A DNA stretch of 64,000 nucleotides. Origin: Stenotrophomonas bentonitica (GTDB taxonomy: Bacteria > Pseudomonadota > Gammaproteobacteria > Xanthomonadales > Xanthomonadaceae). Positions 7,590 to 16,180 of this stretch are shown piece after piece. The notes under the pieces were generated by a model. The model was given only the letters and a program-made list of their open reading frames with translations. It searched no databases and was not told where the DNA came from. Position 1 is the stretch's first letter. Each line of letters opens with the position of its first letter. The stretch is from contig NZ_JAAZUH010000002.1 in assembly GCF_013185915.1 (NCBI RefSeq), positions 434,001-498,000 of the forward strand, written 5' to 3'. The position numbers were made by a program, and so were the translations under genes.

Positions 7590-8558
7590 ATGAAGACGCA
7601 CGCACGTGCCTGTTTGTTCGTGGTGAGCCTGTTCGCAACGGCCTGCAGCCAGCAGGACAGGGTGGCAGTCGTTACGCCTGCCGTTGCGCCGGTGGCGGAG
7701 GCGTTCCAGCGCGAGCACGCCGCGTGGGTACGCGAGCGTGCCGCCGACCTGGGCAAGCCCGATGGCTGGATCAGCCTGATCGGGCTGCACTGGATCGAAC
7801 CTGGCGCGCACAGTGTGGGCGGCGGCGAGGAGAATGCCATCCATCTGGCGATAGCGCCGGATCGGCTGGGCCAGGTGGAGCAGCGCGCCGACGGCCTGTA
7901 CTTCCAACCCACCGAGGGCGTGCCGATCACCGCCGATGGCACGCCGCTGCACGGCGAGGTGAAGTTGACGCCGGAAGGTGCGGGCGGAGGGACCAGGCTG
8001 GAGTATGACGGGGGCAAGGGCCAGATCACCGCGATCAAGCGTGTCCAGCGGCTGGCGCTGCGGGTGCGCCATGCGGACGCGCCGGCACGCCTGGCGTTCC
8101 ATGATCTGGACTTCTTCCCGGCCGACCCCGACTGGCGGGTACAGGCGCACTTCGTGCCGCATCCGGCCGGCAGGACGCTGCCCATCGCGAGCGTGATCGG
8201 CACGGTGACCGATACGCCCAATCCCGGCTATGTGACGTTCGAGAAGGAAGGGCGTGAGTGGCGGCTGGAAGCGCTGGGGGATCCGGCCAAGGGCTTGAAC
8301 CTGATGTTCCAGGACCAGACCACCGGCCGACTGACCTACGGCGTAGGGCGCTACCTTCACACCGATCCGGTCGCGGCGGACGGCACGGTCGTCGTGGACT
8401 TCAATCGCGCCTACAACCCACCCTGCGCGTATACCGATTACGCAACCTGCCCGCTGCCGCCGCCGGAGAACCGCCTCGCCTGGCAGGACGGCAACGGCCA
8501 GCGCGAACGGCTGGCGGTGCTTGCCGGCGAGAAGAAGTACGCGTTGGCAAAACACTGA
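7590..8558 (+). CDS. DUF1684 domain lipoprotein
   Basis: A 322-residue protein beginning five bases after the TonB receptor stop. The N-terminus is a lipoprotein signal with lipobox FATAC, so it should be anchored in an envelope membrane. The rest matches DUF1684: WISLIGLHWIEPG near the start, a central beta-rich region, and DFNRAYNPPCAY near the end, which in this family is the conserved NxxYxPxC-like block. The biochemical function of DUF1684 is not established. Position as last gene of the OsmC-TonB receptor operon suggests a role with imported or oxidised substrate. Confidence 0.8.
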   Translation: MKTHARACLFVVSLFATACSQQDRVAVVTPAVAPVAEAFQREHAAWVRERAADLGKPDGWISLIGLHWIEPGAHSVGGGEENAIHLAIAPDRLGQVEQRADGLYFQPTEGVPITADGTPLHGEVKLTPEGAGGGTRLEYDGGKGQITAIKRVQRLALRVRHADAPARLAFHDLDFFPADPDWRVQAHFVPHPAGRTLPIASVIGTVTDTPNPGYVTFEKEGREWRLEALGDPAKGLNLMFQDQTTGRLTYGVGRYLHTDPVAADGTVVVDFNRAYNPPCAYTDYATCPLPPPENRLAWQDGNGQRERLAVLAGEKKYALAKH

Positions 8559-8694
8559 GCGGTACGCTGCGCCCCGGCTACCGGCTGCTGCCTGAACGAC
8601 TCAAGCCACGTTGACGCGGTATCGACGGGATTTCACGGGAGGTTGTCAGCCGCGCGCCGACACTGGCGCTACGTCGTGAAACGAGGAGACACCC

Positions 8695-9054
8695 ATGAAT
8701 CTCTCAACCCGGAACATGCTGTGTGCAGCCGCCCTGATGGCCTCGGTATTCAGCGCCAGCGCCCAGACCTACGGGCCGAAGGACGAAGGGCGCCGTTTCA
8801 ATGACGGCACCAAGGTGGTCTGCAAGAACGTCGAGGTACAGCGCAACAGCAAGGATCCGAACCGCATTGCCGGTACCGCTACCGGTGCGGTGGTCGGTGG
8901 CCTGCTCGGCAATCAGGTCGGCGGCGGTAGTGGCAAGAAGATTGCTACGGTCGCGGGTGCGGTTGCCGGTGGTGCTGCCGGTCGCCAGATCCAGGGCAAC
9001 TCGCAGAGCAAAAATGGCGACCGCGTAGTCGAGCGCCAGTGCTATCGCCGCTGA
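8695..9054 (+). CDS. Glycine-zipper 2TM domain envelope protein
   Basis: A 119-residue protein with GAGGAG upstream of ATG 8695. A Sec signal peptide (about 1-23, SASA-Q) precedes a short basic region and a glycine zipper (GTATGAVVGGLLGNQVGGGSGKK and a second GAVAGGAAGRQIQG helix), as in SlyB and Rickettsia 17-kDa surface antigen relatives. These proteins sit in the outer membrane or periplasm and affect envelope integrity. The lipobox cysteine typical of SlyB is absent. Two cysteines (near residues 43 and 116) could form a disulfide. It is followed by a strong terminator. Confidence 0.82.
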   Translation: MNLSTRNMLCAAALMASVFSASAQTYGPKDEGRRFNDGTKVVCKNVEVQRNSKDPNRIAGTATGAVVGGLLGNQVGGGSGKKIATVAGAVAGGAAGRQIQGNSQSKNGDRVVERQCYRR

Positions 9055-9082
9055 TTCAGGCGTCGCTACAACCAGGTAAGTA

Positions 9083-9113
9083 AAAAGGGCTGGCCTCGCG
9101 CCAGCCCTTTTCA
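9083..9113 (+). terminator. Rho-independent terminator
   Basis: AAAAGGGCTGG pairs with CCAGCCCTTTT across loop CCTCGCG, with a TTTT end, 29 bases after the glycine-zipper gene. Confidence 0.85.
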
Positions 9114-9266
9114 CATCTGTTGAATGTTCGCAGGCTCAGCATCGAGCGTGATCGGGGGATCACCAGCGGGGGCAATGCTTCAGACTGCGATGAGTGCGGT
9201 CGGTGTTCCGGCTGTCCGATGGACGGCGGGTAACCGGCAGGCGTGGCTTGTCGCCGGGAGAAGACC

Positions 9267-11150
9267 GTGGCAAGCCTCTGTTCCCGGGTGCTTCGTGCAC
9301 TCGTATTGGGCTGCGTGGGTGCTGTTTCGATCAATGTTGCATGCGCGCAGGGTGCAGGGGCCGCCGAGGGCCCCGGGGTGCTGTACAACGGGTGCTCCCG
9401 CACCGACACGCAGTCGTATGCGGGCTACATACAGCCCGGCTGGGCATCAGCACCCCGTACGGGTCAGTTCGTGGTGGCATCCGACCCGCAGTACCCGCGA
9501 ACGCTGCTGAATTCCGGCGCCGAAGGGGAGGATAAAGCGCTCTCGTCGCAGCGTCTAAGCGCGGTTTTCGATGACATTGCGGCTTTCAGGAAGACAGCGG
9601 CCGGTTATGTTCCGTTGTTGATCAACGGCGACCTGACCGAGTTCGGGCATGGCTCGGAGCGCGGAGCTACCCAGTTCCTGTTTCGGCGGCTGGCCGGCAC
9701 GGCCAGGGGGCCCCTGATGTTCCCCGGCCTGGGCAACCACGACTACCGGAACAACGTTGACGACTGCGCCAACAACGGTTGCGCACGCGACAGCATCTGC
9801 GACCTGATCTGGTGGTATTCGGAGATCCATCCGACCGCGCTGCAGCCGGCCTCCATGGATCACTACGCGTCCGAGGATCTGCATCGCGGCAGCTTCGGGT
9901 ACTCCATCACCTATGGGCCGTTGCACTTCATCCAGCTCAACGACGAACCGAACTATCGGAAGGAGTTCGGGTCCGACATCATCATTCCGTTCGACAAGGT
10001 CAAGTTCTCGATCGTGCCTTCGCTGCGCTGGCTGCAGGCCGACCTGCGCGAAGCGCGTCGCAAGGGCCTGATCATCTTCGTCAGCCTCCACAAGCGCGTG
10101 GACTGGAATGGAAGCCTGGTGTTCAAGGAGCTGATCGAGTCTTACGGCGTCAGTGCGGTCTTTGCCGGGCACGAGCACGCTCAGCTTGGTGCCTATCCCA
10201 CACCCGCCTTCTTCGGCAACATACCGGTGTTCCAGAGTGGTGCGCTGGCGTATCGCAGCTATCTGACGGTCAGCTACAACGCCGATGCGGGTACGGGAAC
10301 GGTCTTCAAGGTGCCCCCGGGGCGGTCGCACACGCAGAAGGAGCGGGTCCAGGACATACCGCTGAAGGCGGGGACACAGCTTCCTGCGCCGATCATCTTC
10401 GACGATGCGCTGACGTTCTTCGAAGGCAACAGCGCGACCGAAAAGGCGATCTGCGATGTTCCGCTTGGTCCGCAGCAGTTCAACATGGGCGGCACGCACG
10501 GGTGCCCGAACGACGAGGCCCGGTCGCTGATGATCATGCAGGCCAGCAAGGGCACCGTGATCCACCTGTACGGCAACTGGAACTACAACGGCGACCAGGG
10601 CTATGCGGCGATCACGGTCACCGACGACATTGTCCAGCCCACGCTGGTGGGATCGTTCAATCGCGACTACAACGGTACGCAGTGGAACATCCGCAAATAC
10701 GGGCCGGATACGCTGGATGGAAAGATATCGAGCGTCAGGATCAGTCGGCTCAACTACGACAATGGATACGTCACGCTGTACGAGGGGCACAACCAGACCC
10801 AGAATGTAGTGTGCACGGAATCGGTCGCGTACAACCGCTCATACAACATGGGTGGGAAATGCGCCAACGACGAAGCAAAGTCGGCGATCTTCCACTATGT
10901 GAAGCGGGGCGTCGAGGTGTGCTATTACGGCGACTGGAACAACGAGACAGGGCAGGGGTATACGTGTATTGCCACGTTTCGGGATTTGGACGAGATCCGA
11001 ATAGATTCGTTCGATACTGCCGTCGATGTGCCGAACAGTTACTGGGTCTTTCGCGGGAGCAGCAAGATCGACGGCAAGATATCAAGCACCAGGGTGCACT
11101 ACCTTGGATGGGGCAAGGAGGACGGGTCCGAAGAGCAGGTGTCGGACTAA
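9267..11150 (+). CDS. Secreted calcineurin-like metallophosphatase with two C-terminal repeat modules
   Basis: A 627-residue protein. The GTG at 9267 is preferred because GGGAGA precedes it; an in-frame GTG at 9243 has no good site. A signal peptide is visible (VLRALVLGCVGAVSINVACA). Calcineurin-type metal motifs are present in order: Asp73 (ASDPQ), NGDLTE, GNHD at 156-159, a SLHKR His and GHEH near 302. From about residue 381 two homologous modules of about 115 residues follow, each with Phe/Tyr-EGN, Cys, NMGG, Cys-x-NDEA, YG-x-WN, QGY and ending DGKISS. The pattern recalls beta/gamma-crystallin-like cysteine-bridged domains, but the fold is not certain. Substrate unknown. The stop overlaps that of the convergent TetR gene. 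Confidence 0.8.
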   Translation: MASLCSRVLRALVLGCVGAVSINVACAQGAGAAEGPGVLYNGCSRTDTQSYAGYIQPGWASAPRTGQFVVASDPQYPRTLLNSGAEGEDKALSSQRLSAVFDDIAAFRKTAAGYVPLLINGDLTEFGHGSERGATQFLFRRLAGTARGPLMFPGLGNHDYRNNVDDCANNGCARDSICDLIWWYSEIHPTALQPASMDHYASEDLHRGSFGYSITYGPLHFIQLNDEPNYRKEFGSDIIIPFDKVKFSIVPSLRWLQADLREARRKGLIIFVSLHKRVDWNGSLVFKELIESYGVSAVFAGHEHAQLGAYPTPAFFGNIPVFQSGALAYRSYLTVSYNADAGTGTVFKVPPGRSHTQKERVQDIPLKAGTQLPAPIIFDDALTFFEGNSATEKAICDVPLGPQQFNMGGTHGCPNDEARSLMIMQASKGTVIHLYGNWNYNGDQGYAAITVTDDIVQPTLVGSFNRDYNGTQWNIRKYGPDTLDGKISSVRISRLNYDNGYVTLYEGHNQTQNVVCTESVAYNRSYNMGGKCANDEAKSAIFHYVKRGVEVCYYGDWNNETGQGYTCIATFRDLDEIRIDSFDTAVDVPNSYWVFRGSSKIDGKISSTRVHYLGWGKEDGSEEQVSD

Positions 11151-11812
11151 CGCGTCGGCGGATACTCGGCAATCGTGCGCGCCCCGGTGATGATCATGCG
11201 CAGCATCTGCGCGGTCTGTTCGATCATCTCCGGGTCGCGCTCGGGCGGCTGGTCCAGCGCGGTTCCGCCCATCGCGAACACCAGCCGGGTGATCGCCTTG
11301 GCCACCAGGTGCGGCTCATGCAGCCGCGCGCCGTTGTCGGCATGCGCCAGGCGGATCAGGTCCACGCACAGCTCTTCTTCGAAGTAGTTCAGTTCGCGCT
11401 CCACCGCCTGCTTGAACGCGTCCGAGCCGGCGCTGCCTTCGCGCAGCAGCACGTGCAGCAGGCGGTCGTCGGCGCGCAGCTGCTCGAAGAAGGTTTCCAC
11501 CGACAGGCGGATCACGCTCCGGTCGGATGATGCCGCGCGCTGCCGCGACTCACCAATGATGGTGCGCAGCGAACGGCCGGCCAGGTCGATCAGCGCCACG
11601 GTCAGCTCGTCCATGTCGCGGAACTGGCGGTAGAACGAGTTCGGCGCGATCCCCGCTTCGCGGGCCACCTCGCGCAGGCTCAAGGTCGAGACGCTGCGGT
11701 GCGGGCCGATCAGCGCCAACGCGGCGGCCAGCAGGTCCTCGCGGGAAATCGAGGCTTTGCGGGCCGGCAGGGCGTCGTCGTGGACGGTCAGGTGCGAATC
11801 GGGCGGGGTCAT
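11147..11812 (-). CDS. desT: TetR-family repressor, DesT/FabR-like
   Basis: A 221-residue TetR protein. The N-terminal helix-turn-helix (LSLREVAREAGIAPNSFYRQFRDMDELTVALID) is the most FabR/DesT-like part, and the ligand-binding half is typical in length. In Pseudomonas, DesT senses the saturated/unsaturated acyl-CoA ratio and controls the divergent desCB operon. The same divergent arrangement is seen here with a ferredoxin reductase and a desaturase, so orthology of role is well supported by context. Paired ATACA/TGTAT motifs lie in the divergent promoter. The gene is convergent and overlapping with the phosphatase gene at its 3' end. Confidence 0.82.
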   Translation of the reverse strand: MTPPDSHLTVHDDALPARKASISREDLLAAALALIGPHRSVSTLSLREVAREAGIAPNSFYRQFRDMDELTVALIDLAGRSLRTIIGESRQRAASSDRSVIRLSVETFFEQLRADDRLLHVLLREGSAGSDAFKQAVERELNYFEEELCVDLIRLAHADNGARLHEPHLVAKAITRLVFAMGGTALDQPPERDPEMIEQTAQMLRMIITGARTIAEYPPTR

Positions 11813-11860
11813 CCAGGGGCCAGACGGTCAAGTCCCTGAATCATAGCCGGTCCGGGCAAT

Positions 11861-11884
11861 ATACAAGTGTATACACAGCTGTAT
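11861..11884. promoter_or_regulatory. Putative DesT/FabR operator: two overlapping ATACA/TGTAT palindromes
   Basis: ATACA at 11861-11865 pairs with TGTAT at 11868-11872, and ATACA at 11871-11875 pairs with TGTAT at 11880-11884. The two inverted repeats share a base pair step and sit 49 bp from the repressor start and 23 bp from the desC start at 11907. Location and symmetry fit a TetR operator repressing the desaturase operon and itself. Confidence 0.6.
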
Positions 11885-11906
11885 GCTCGCCCGTATAGTG
11901 GGCCCC

Positions 11907-12980
11907 ATGAGCGCTCTCCCTCGTCCCGCCGCCCGCCGTTCGTCCCTCTCACCTCGTCACTGGGTGTCTGAAGAGCTGTTCGACTTCTGGGCCGGTCGCG
12001 TGAATCCCCTCTGGACCCAGCGCCGCGCGCGGGCCCAGCTGGTGGCCCGCCACGCGGCTAGCGCCGATGCGGTCACCTTGGTGCTGCGCCCGAACCGGCA
12101 TTTCCGCGGCGTGGCGCCCGGCCAGCACGTCACCCTGGGCGTGGAGGTGGACGGCCGCCGGCTGAGCCGCAGCTACAGCCCGACGGTGCTGGATGACGGC
12201 AACCTGGCGATCACGGTCAAGGCCGTGGCCGGCGGCAAGGTCAGCCAGCACCTGGCGCAGCACGCACAGCTGGGCGAGGTGTTCGAGCTGGGCGAGGCGT
12301 TCGGCGAGATGACCCTGCCTGCAGCGCCTTCCGCACGCCTGCTGTTGCTGGCCGCTGGCAGCGGCATCACCCCGATGCGCGCGCTGCTGCGCCAGCTGGA
12401 CAGCGCAGGCATGCCGGTACAGGTCGACCTGGTGTACTGGGCGCAGCAGCGCGATGCCCTGTGCTTTGCCGAGGAACTCGCGGAACTCGCCGCGCGCCAC
12501 CCCGGCTTCCGCGTGCACCTGGCGCTGACCCGCGACCCGGCGGCCCCGGCCGCGCGGGTGGGCGACTACGATTTCAGCGCGCTGGGCGATCTGTCCGGCG
12601 CGCACGTGATGGCTTGCGGCCCGGGTGGGTTCGTCGACGCCGCACAGGCCCGCCTGCACGGCCAGGTGGCCACGCTGCAGTCGGAAGCCTTCACCCCGCC
12701 GGTGCTGCCGGATGTGGAAACCGGCACGGTACGGGTGGAACTGCGCCGCAGCGGCCGCACCCTGGAACTGCCGCGCGGAACGTCCCTGCTGCAGGCGCTG
12801 GAAGCCGAAGGGCTGCGCCCGGCCAGTGGCTGCCGCATGGGCATCTGCAATACCTGCGTGTGCGGCAAGGCCAGTGGCGTGACCCGCCACACCCTGACCG
12901 GCGAGTACGCGGCCGAACCGGCCACGCAAGTGAAGCTGTGCGTGAACAGCGCCAGCACCGACCTGATCCTGGAGCTCTGA
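11907..12980 (+). CDS. desC: Ferredoxin reductase for acyl desaturase (DesC-like)
   Basis: A 357-residue protein from ATG 11907. An upstream ATG at 11883 would overlap the putative operator, so it is less likely. Domains in order: FAD-binding barrel with RSYSP, NAD-binding half with LLLLAAGSGITPMRALL and a CGP motif, and a C-terminal plant-type 2Fe-2S ferredoxin domain with Cys309, Cys314, Cys317 and Cys345. It should pass electrons from NAD(P)H to the adjacent desaturase. The desaturase ATG begins two bases after this stop, indicating one operon. Confidence 0.88.
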   Translation: MSALPRPAARRSSLSPRHWVSEELFDFWAGRVNPLWTQRRARAQLVARHAASADAVTLVLRPNRHFRGVAPGQHVTLGVEVDGRRLSRSYSPTVLDDGNLAITVKAVAGGKVSQHLAQHAQLGEVFELGEAFGEMTLPAAPSARLLLLAAGSGITPMRALLRQLDSAGMPVQVDLVYWAQQRDALCFAEELAELAARHPGFRVHLALTRDPAAPAARVGDYDFSALGDLSGAHVMACGPGGFVDAAQARLHGQVATLQSEAFTPPVLPDVETGTVRVELRRSGRTLELPRGTSLLQALEAEGLRPASGCRMGICNTCVCGKASGVTRHTLTGEYAAEPATQVKLCVNSASTDLILEL

Positions 12981-12982
12981 GC

Positions 12983-14104
12983 ATGCCTGCCGTGCAGAAC
13001 CGCGTGTTGTCCGCCGCCGAACTCGATGCGTTCGGCTCTGAACTCGACGCCTTGCGCGCGCGCCACCTGGAAACGCTGGGTGCCGCCGACGCGCGCTACA
13101 TCCGCCGCGTGGTGGCCGGCGTGCGCTGGACCGGCGTGGCCGGCCGTGCGCTGCTGTTCCTGGGTGCGTTCGTGCACAGCGTGCTGATTCCCGCGTGGAT
13201 CGCCGGCGTCGTGCTGCTGGCGCTGTCCAAGATCCTGGAAAACATGGAGCTGGCGCACAACGTCATCCATGGCCAGTACGACTGGATGGGCGACCCGCAG
13301 CTGCAGGGCAGCACCTACGAATGGGACATCGTCGGCACCGCCGACAACTGGCGCAAGACCCACAACTTCCGCCACCACACCTACACCAACGTGCGTGGGC
13401 TCGACGACGACATCGGCTACGGCCTGCTGCGGATCTTCCCCGAGCAGCGCTGGCGCCCGTTCTACCTGGCCCAGCCGGTGGTGGCGGTGGTGTTCGCGCT
13501 GCTGTTCGAATGGGGCATCGCCATACAGGATCTGCGCCTGGGCCGCTGGTTCGCCGGCAAGATCACCTTCCGCCAGCTGCTGGCGCAGGCGCGTCCGGTG
13601 GGCCGCAAGATGGGCACGCAGATGTTCAAGGACTACCTGCTGTTCCCGGCGCTGGCCGGCCCGTTCTTCCTGCCGGTGCTGCTGGGCAACGTGGTCGCCA
13701 ACCTGATCCGCAACGTGTGGACCTACGTGGTGATCTTCTGCGGGCATTTCACCGCCGACGCGGAAACCTTCCCGAAGGAATGCGTGCGCGACGAGCGCCG
13801 TGGCCACTGGTACCTGCGCCAGCTGCGCGGCTCCTCGAACATCGCCGGTGGCAAGGTGATGAACCTGATGACCGGCAACCTGAGCCACCAGATCGAACAT
13901 CATTTCTTCCCGGACGTGCCAGCCAACCGCTATGCGGCCATTGCCGTGGACGTGCGCGAGATCTGCACGCGCTACGGCCAGCATTACAACACCGGGTCGC
14001 TGCCGAAGCAGTTCGGCCAGGTGGTCTGGCGCATCCTGCGCCACGCGTTCCCGAGCCGCCCGGCGCGGGTACGCCCGCTGGTGGCGGCTGAACAAGGCGC
14101 CTGA
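12983..14104 (+). CDS. desB: Membrane acyl-CoA delta-9 desaturase (DesB-like)
   Basis: A 373-residue integral membrane fatty-acid desaturase. The three histidine boxes that bind the diiron centre are intact: HNVIHG (92-97), HNFRHH (127-132) and HQIEHH (302-307). Hydrophobic segments lie around 52-77 and 160-180 and near 225-255. By homology to Pseudomonas DesB it introduces a cis double bond into saturated acyl-CoA using electrons from the DesC-like partner. Regulation by the divergent TetR repressor is expected. Regiospecificity cannot be read from the sequence. Confidence 0.88.
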   Translation: MPAVQNRVLSAAELDAFGSELDALRARHLETLGAADARYIRRVVAGVRWTGVAGRALLFLGAFVHSVLIPAWIAGVVLLALSKILENMELAHNVIHGQYDWMGDPQLQGSTYEWDIVGTADNWRKTHNFRHHTYTNVRGLDDDIGYGLLRIFPEQRWRPFYLAQPVVAVVFALLFEWGIAIQDLRLGRWFAGKITFRQLLAQARPVGRKMGTQMFKDYLLFPALAGPFFLPVLLGNVVANLIRNVWTYVVIFCGHFTADAETFPKECVRDERRGHWYLRQLRGSSNIAGGKVMNLMTGNLSHQIEHHFFPDVPANRYAAIAVDVREICTRYGQHYNTGSLPKQFGQVVWRILRHAFPSRPARVRPLVAAEQGA

Positions 14105-14171
14105 CCCGCCCAATAAAACCGTCACAGGCACGGGGGTACTCTGCAGATCCATCCATCGAAGGACTGGTGAC

Positions 14172-16145
14172 ATGGCTGTAGAGAAGAAGGACGCGCCGCG
14201 CGCCGCGGCGTCCGAACACGAGCCCGATGCCACCGCCGGGTACTGGTGCAACCGCCCGGAAAACACGCTGCCGCCACCCGACATGATGGGCGCTTACATG
14301 CGCAATCGTCCTGTGGCGCCGAAGGATGTGGCCACGCGCAAGGCGTGGATCATCGGTACCGGCATCGCCGGGCTGGCCGCAGCCTTCTACCTGATCCGCG
14401 ACGGCGGAATGCCGGCTGCAAACATCACCCTGATCGACAGCCTGGACATCGAAGGCGGTTCGCTCGACGGGGCCGGGAATCCTGAACAGGGCTACATCAT
14501 CCGCGGCGGTCGCGAGATGAACTGGAACTACGACAACTTCTGGGACATGTTCCAGGACGTGCCGGCGCTGGAACTTCCCGAAGGTTACAGCGTGCTCGAC
14601 GAGTACCGGGCCGTGAATGACCACGATCCGAACTACTCCAAGGCCCGGCTGATGCACCAGCAGGGAAAGATCCAGGATTTCTCCACTTTCGGCCTGAACA
14701 AGGCGCAGCAGTGGGAGCTGGTCAAGCTGCTGCTCAAACGCAAGGAAGACCTCGACGATGTGACCATTGAGGACTACTTCAGCGAAGGCTTCCTGAAGAG
14801 CAATTTCTGGTTCTTCTGGCGTTCCATGTTCGCCTTCGAAAACTGGCAGAGCCTGCTGGAGATGAAGCTGTACATGCATCGCTTCCTGGATGCGATCGAC
14901 GGCTTCAACGACATGTCCACGCTGGTGTTCCCCAAGTACAACCAGTACGAAAGTTTCGTCAAGCCGTTGGTGGACATGCTGCGGAAGCAGGGCGTGCAGG
15001 TGAAGTTCGGCACCCGCGTGAATGACCTGGAGATGCGGGTGGACGGGGAATCACGCACCGTCACCGCGCTTCGCTGCCGCGTCAGGGGTGAAGACACGCA
15101 GATTGCAGTAGGCGAGGGCGACCTGGTGTTCGCGCTCACAGGGTCCATCACCGAGGGCACGGCTTACGGTGACATGGATACCGTGCCGGTGCTGGAGCGC
15201 GGGCCGTCCACGCCGGGCGAAGACAGCGACTGGACCCTCTGGCGCAACCTGGCCGCGCAATCCCCGGTGTTTGGCAAACCGGAGAAGTTCTACAGCGATG
15301 TCGATGGCTCGATGTGGGAGTCGGCCACGCTGACCTGCCGTCCATCGCCGCTCACCGACAAGATCACCGAGTTGTCGGTCAACGATCCCTATTCCGGCCG
15401 CACCGCAACCGGCGGGGTCATTACCTTCACCGACTCGAACTCGGTGCTCAGCTTCACCGTCAACCGCCAGCCGCACTTCATCGGCCAGCCCGGCGACGTG
15501 CTGGTGGTCTGGGTCTACGCGCTGCTGATGGACCAGGACGGCAACCACGTGGCCAAGCCGATGCCGGCCTGTACCGGCCGGGAGATCCTGGCCGAGCTGT
15601 GTCATCACCTGGGCATCGTGGACCAGCTGGATGCGATTGCGGCCCAGACCAAGGTGCGCACCGCGCTGATGCCCTACATCACCGCGCAGTTCATGCCGCG
15701 TGCGGCCGGCGACCGCCCGCACGTGGTGCCGCAGGGCTGCACCAACCTGGGCCTGCTGGGCCAGTTCGTGGAAACGCGCAACGACGTGGTGTTCACTATG
15801 GAAAGCTCGGTACGCACCGCGCGCGTGGCGGTGTACACGCTGCTGGGCCTGCCCAAGCAGGTGCCGGACCTCAGTCCGACCCAGTACGACATTCGCAACC
15901 TGATCAAGGCCGCCCGCGCGATCAACAACAACGAACCGTTCCCCGGCGAGCGTCTGCTGCACAGGCTGTTGGGCAGGTCCTACTTCGCGCACATCCTGCC
16001 GCCGTTGCCGGACAACGAACGCGGCCCGGGCGCGATGCTGGAAGACGAGGCGTCGTGGCTGGTCGGCAAGGGCGGCGATGCGCTCAAGGATCTGCACGCA
16101 CGCCTGGAACGGGTGCGCGAGACGCTGTCAAAGCGCGGAAGGTGA
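14172..16145 (+). CDS. ohyA: Oleate hydratase
   Basis: A 657-residue protein with GAAGGA upstream of ATG 14172. A Rossmann GTGIAG motif (62-67) binds FAD, and the block EGGSLDGAG.....YIIRGGREM is characteristic of the myosin-cross-reactive antigen/oleate hydratase family. Length fits the family. The enzyme hydrates cis-9 double bonds of free fatty acids to 10-hydroxy acids, often detoxifying unsaturated fatty acids. It lies 67 bases after the desaturase in the same direction, so it may share DesT-type control, although the gap allows a separate promoter. Confidence 0.93.
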   Translation: MAVEKKDAPRAAASEHEPDATAGYWCNRPENTLPPPDMMGAYMRNRPVAPKDVATRKAWIIGTGIAGLAAAFYLIRDGGMPAANITLIDSLDIEGGSLDGAGNPEQGYIIRGGREMNWNYDNFWDMFQDVPALELPEGYSVLDEYRAVNDHDPNYSKARLMHQQGKIQDFSTFGLNKAQQWELVKLLLKRKEDLDDVTIEDYFSEGFLKSNFWFFWRSMFAFENWQSLLEMKLYMHRFLDAIDGFNDMSTLVFPKYNQYESFVKPLVDMLRKQGVQVKFGTRVNDLEMRVDGESRTVTALRCRVRGEDTQIAVGEGDLVFALTGSITEGTAYGDMDTVPVLERGPSTPGEDSDWTLWRNLAAQSPVFGKPEKFYSDVDGSMWESATLTCRPSPLTDKITELSVNDPYSGRTATGGVITFTDSNSVLSFTVNRQPHFIGQPGDVLVVWVYALLMDQDGNHVAKPMPACTGREILAELCHHLGIVDQLDAIAAQTKVRTALMPYITAQFMPRAAGDRPHVVPQGCTNLGLLGQFVETRNDVVFTMESSVRTARVAVYTLLGLPKQVPDLSPTQYDIRNLIKAARAINNNEPFPGERLLHRLLGRSYFAHILPPLPDNERGPGAMLEDEASWLVGKGGDALKDLHARLERVRETLSKRGR

Positions 16146-16154
16146 TGCGTTGCG

Positions 16155-16180
16155 CTGACCGGCCCGTGCGGGCCGGTCAG
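16155..16180. terminator. GC-rich hairpin between convergent genes
   Basis: CTGACCGGCCC pairs perfectly over 11 bp with GGGCCGGTCAG around loop GTGC. It lies after ohyA and overlaps the stop codon of the convergent phosphatase gene. There is no T run, so termination efficiency is uncertain. Confidence 0.5.

Noticed and set aside
5137..7638. 833-residue open frame antisense to the TonB receptor
   Set aside because: High-GC shadow frame; no domain, biased composition, and the opposite strand has a complete receptor.
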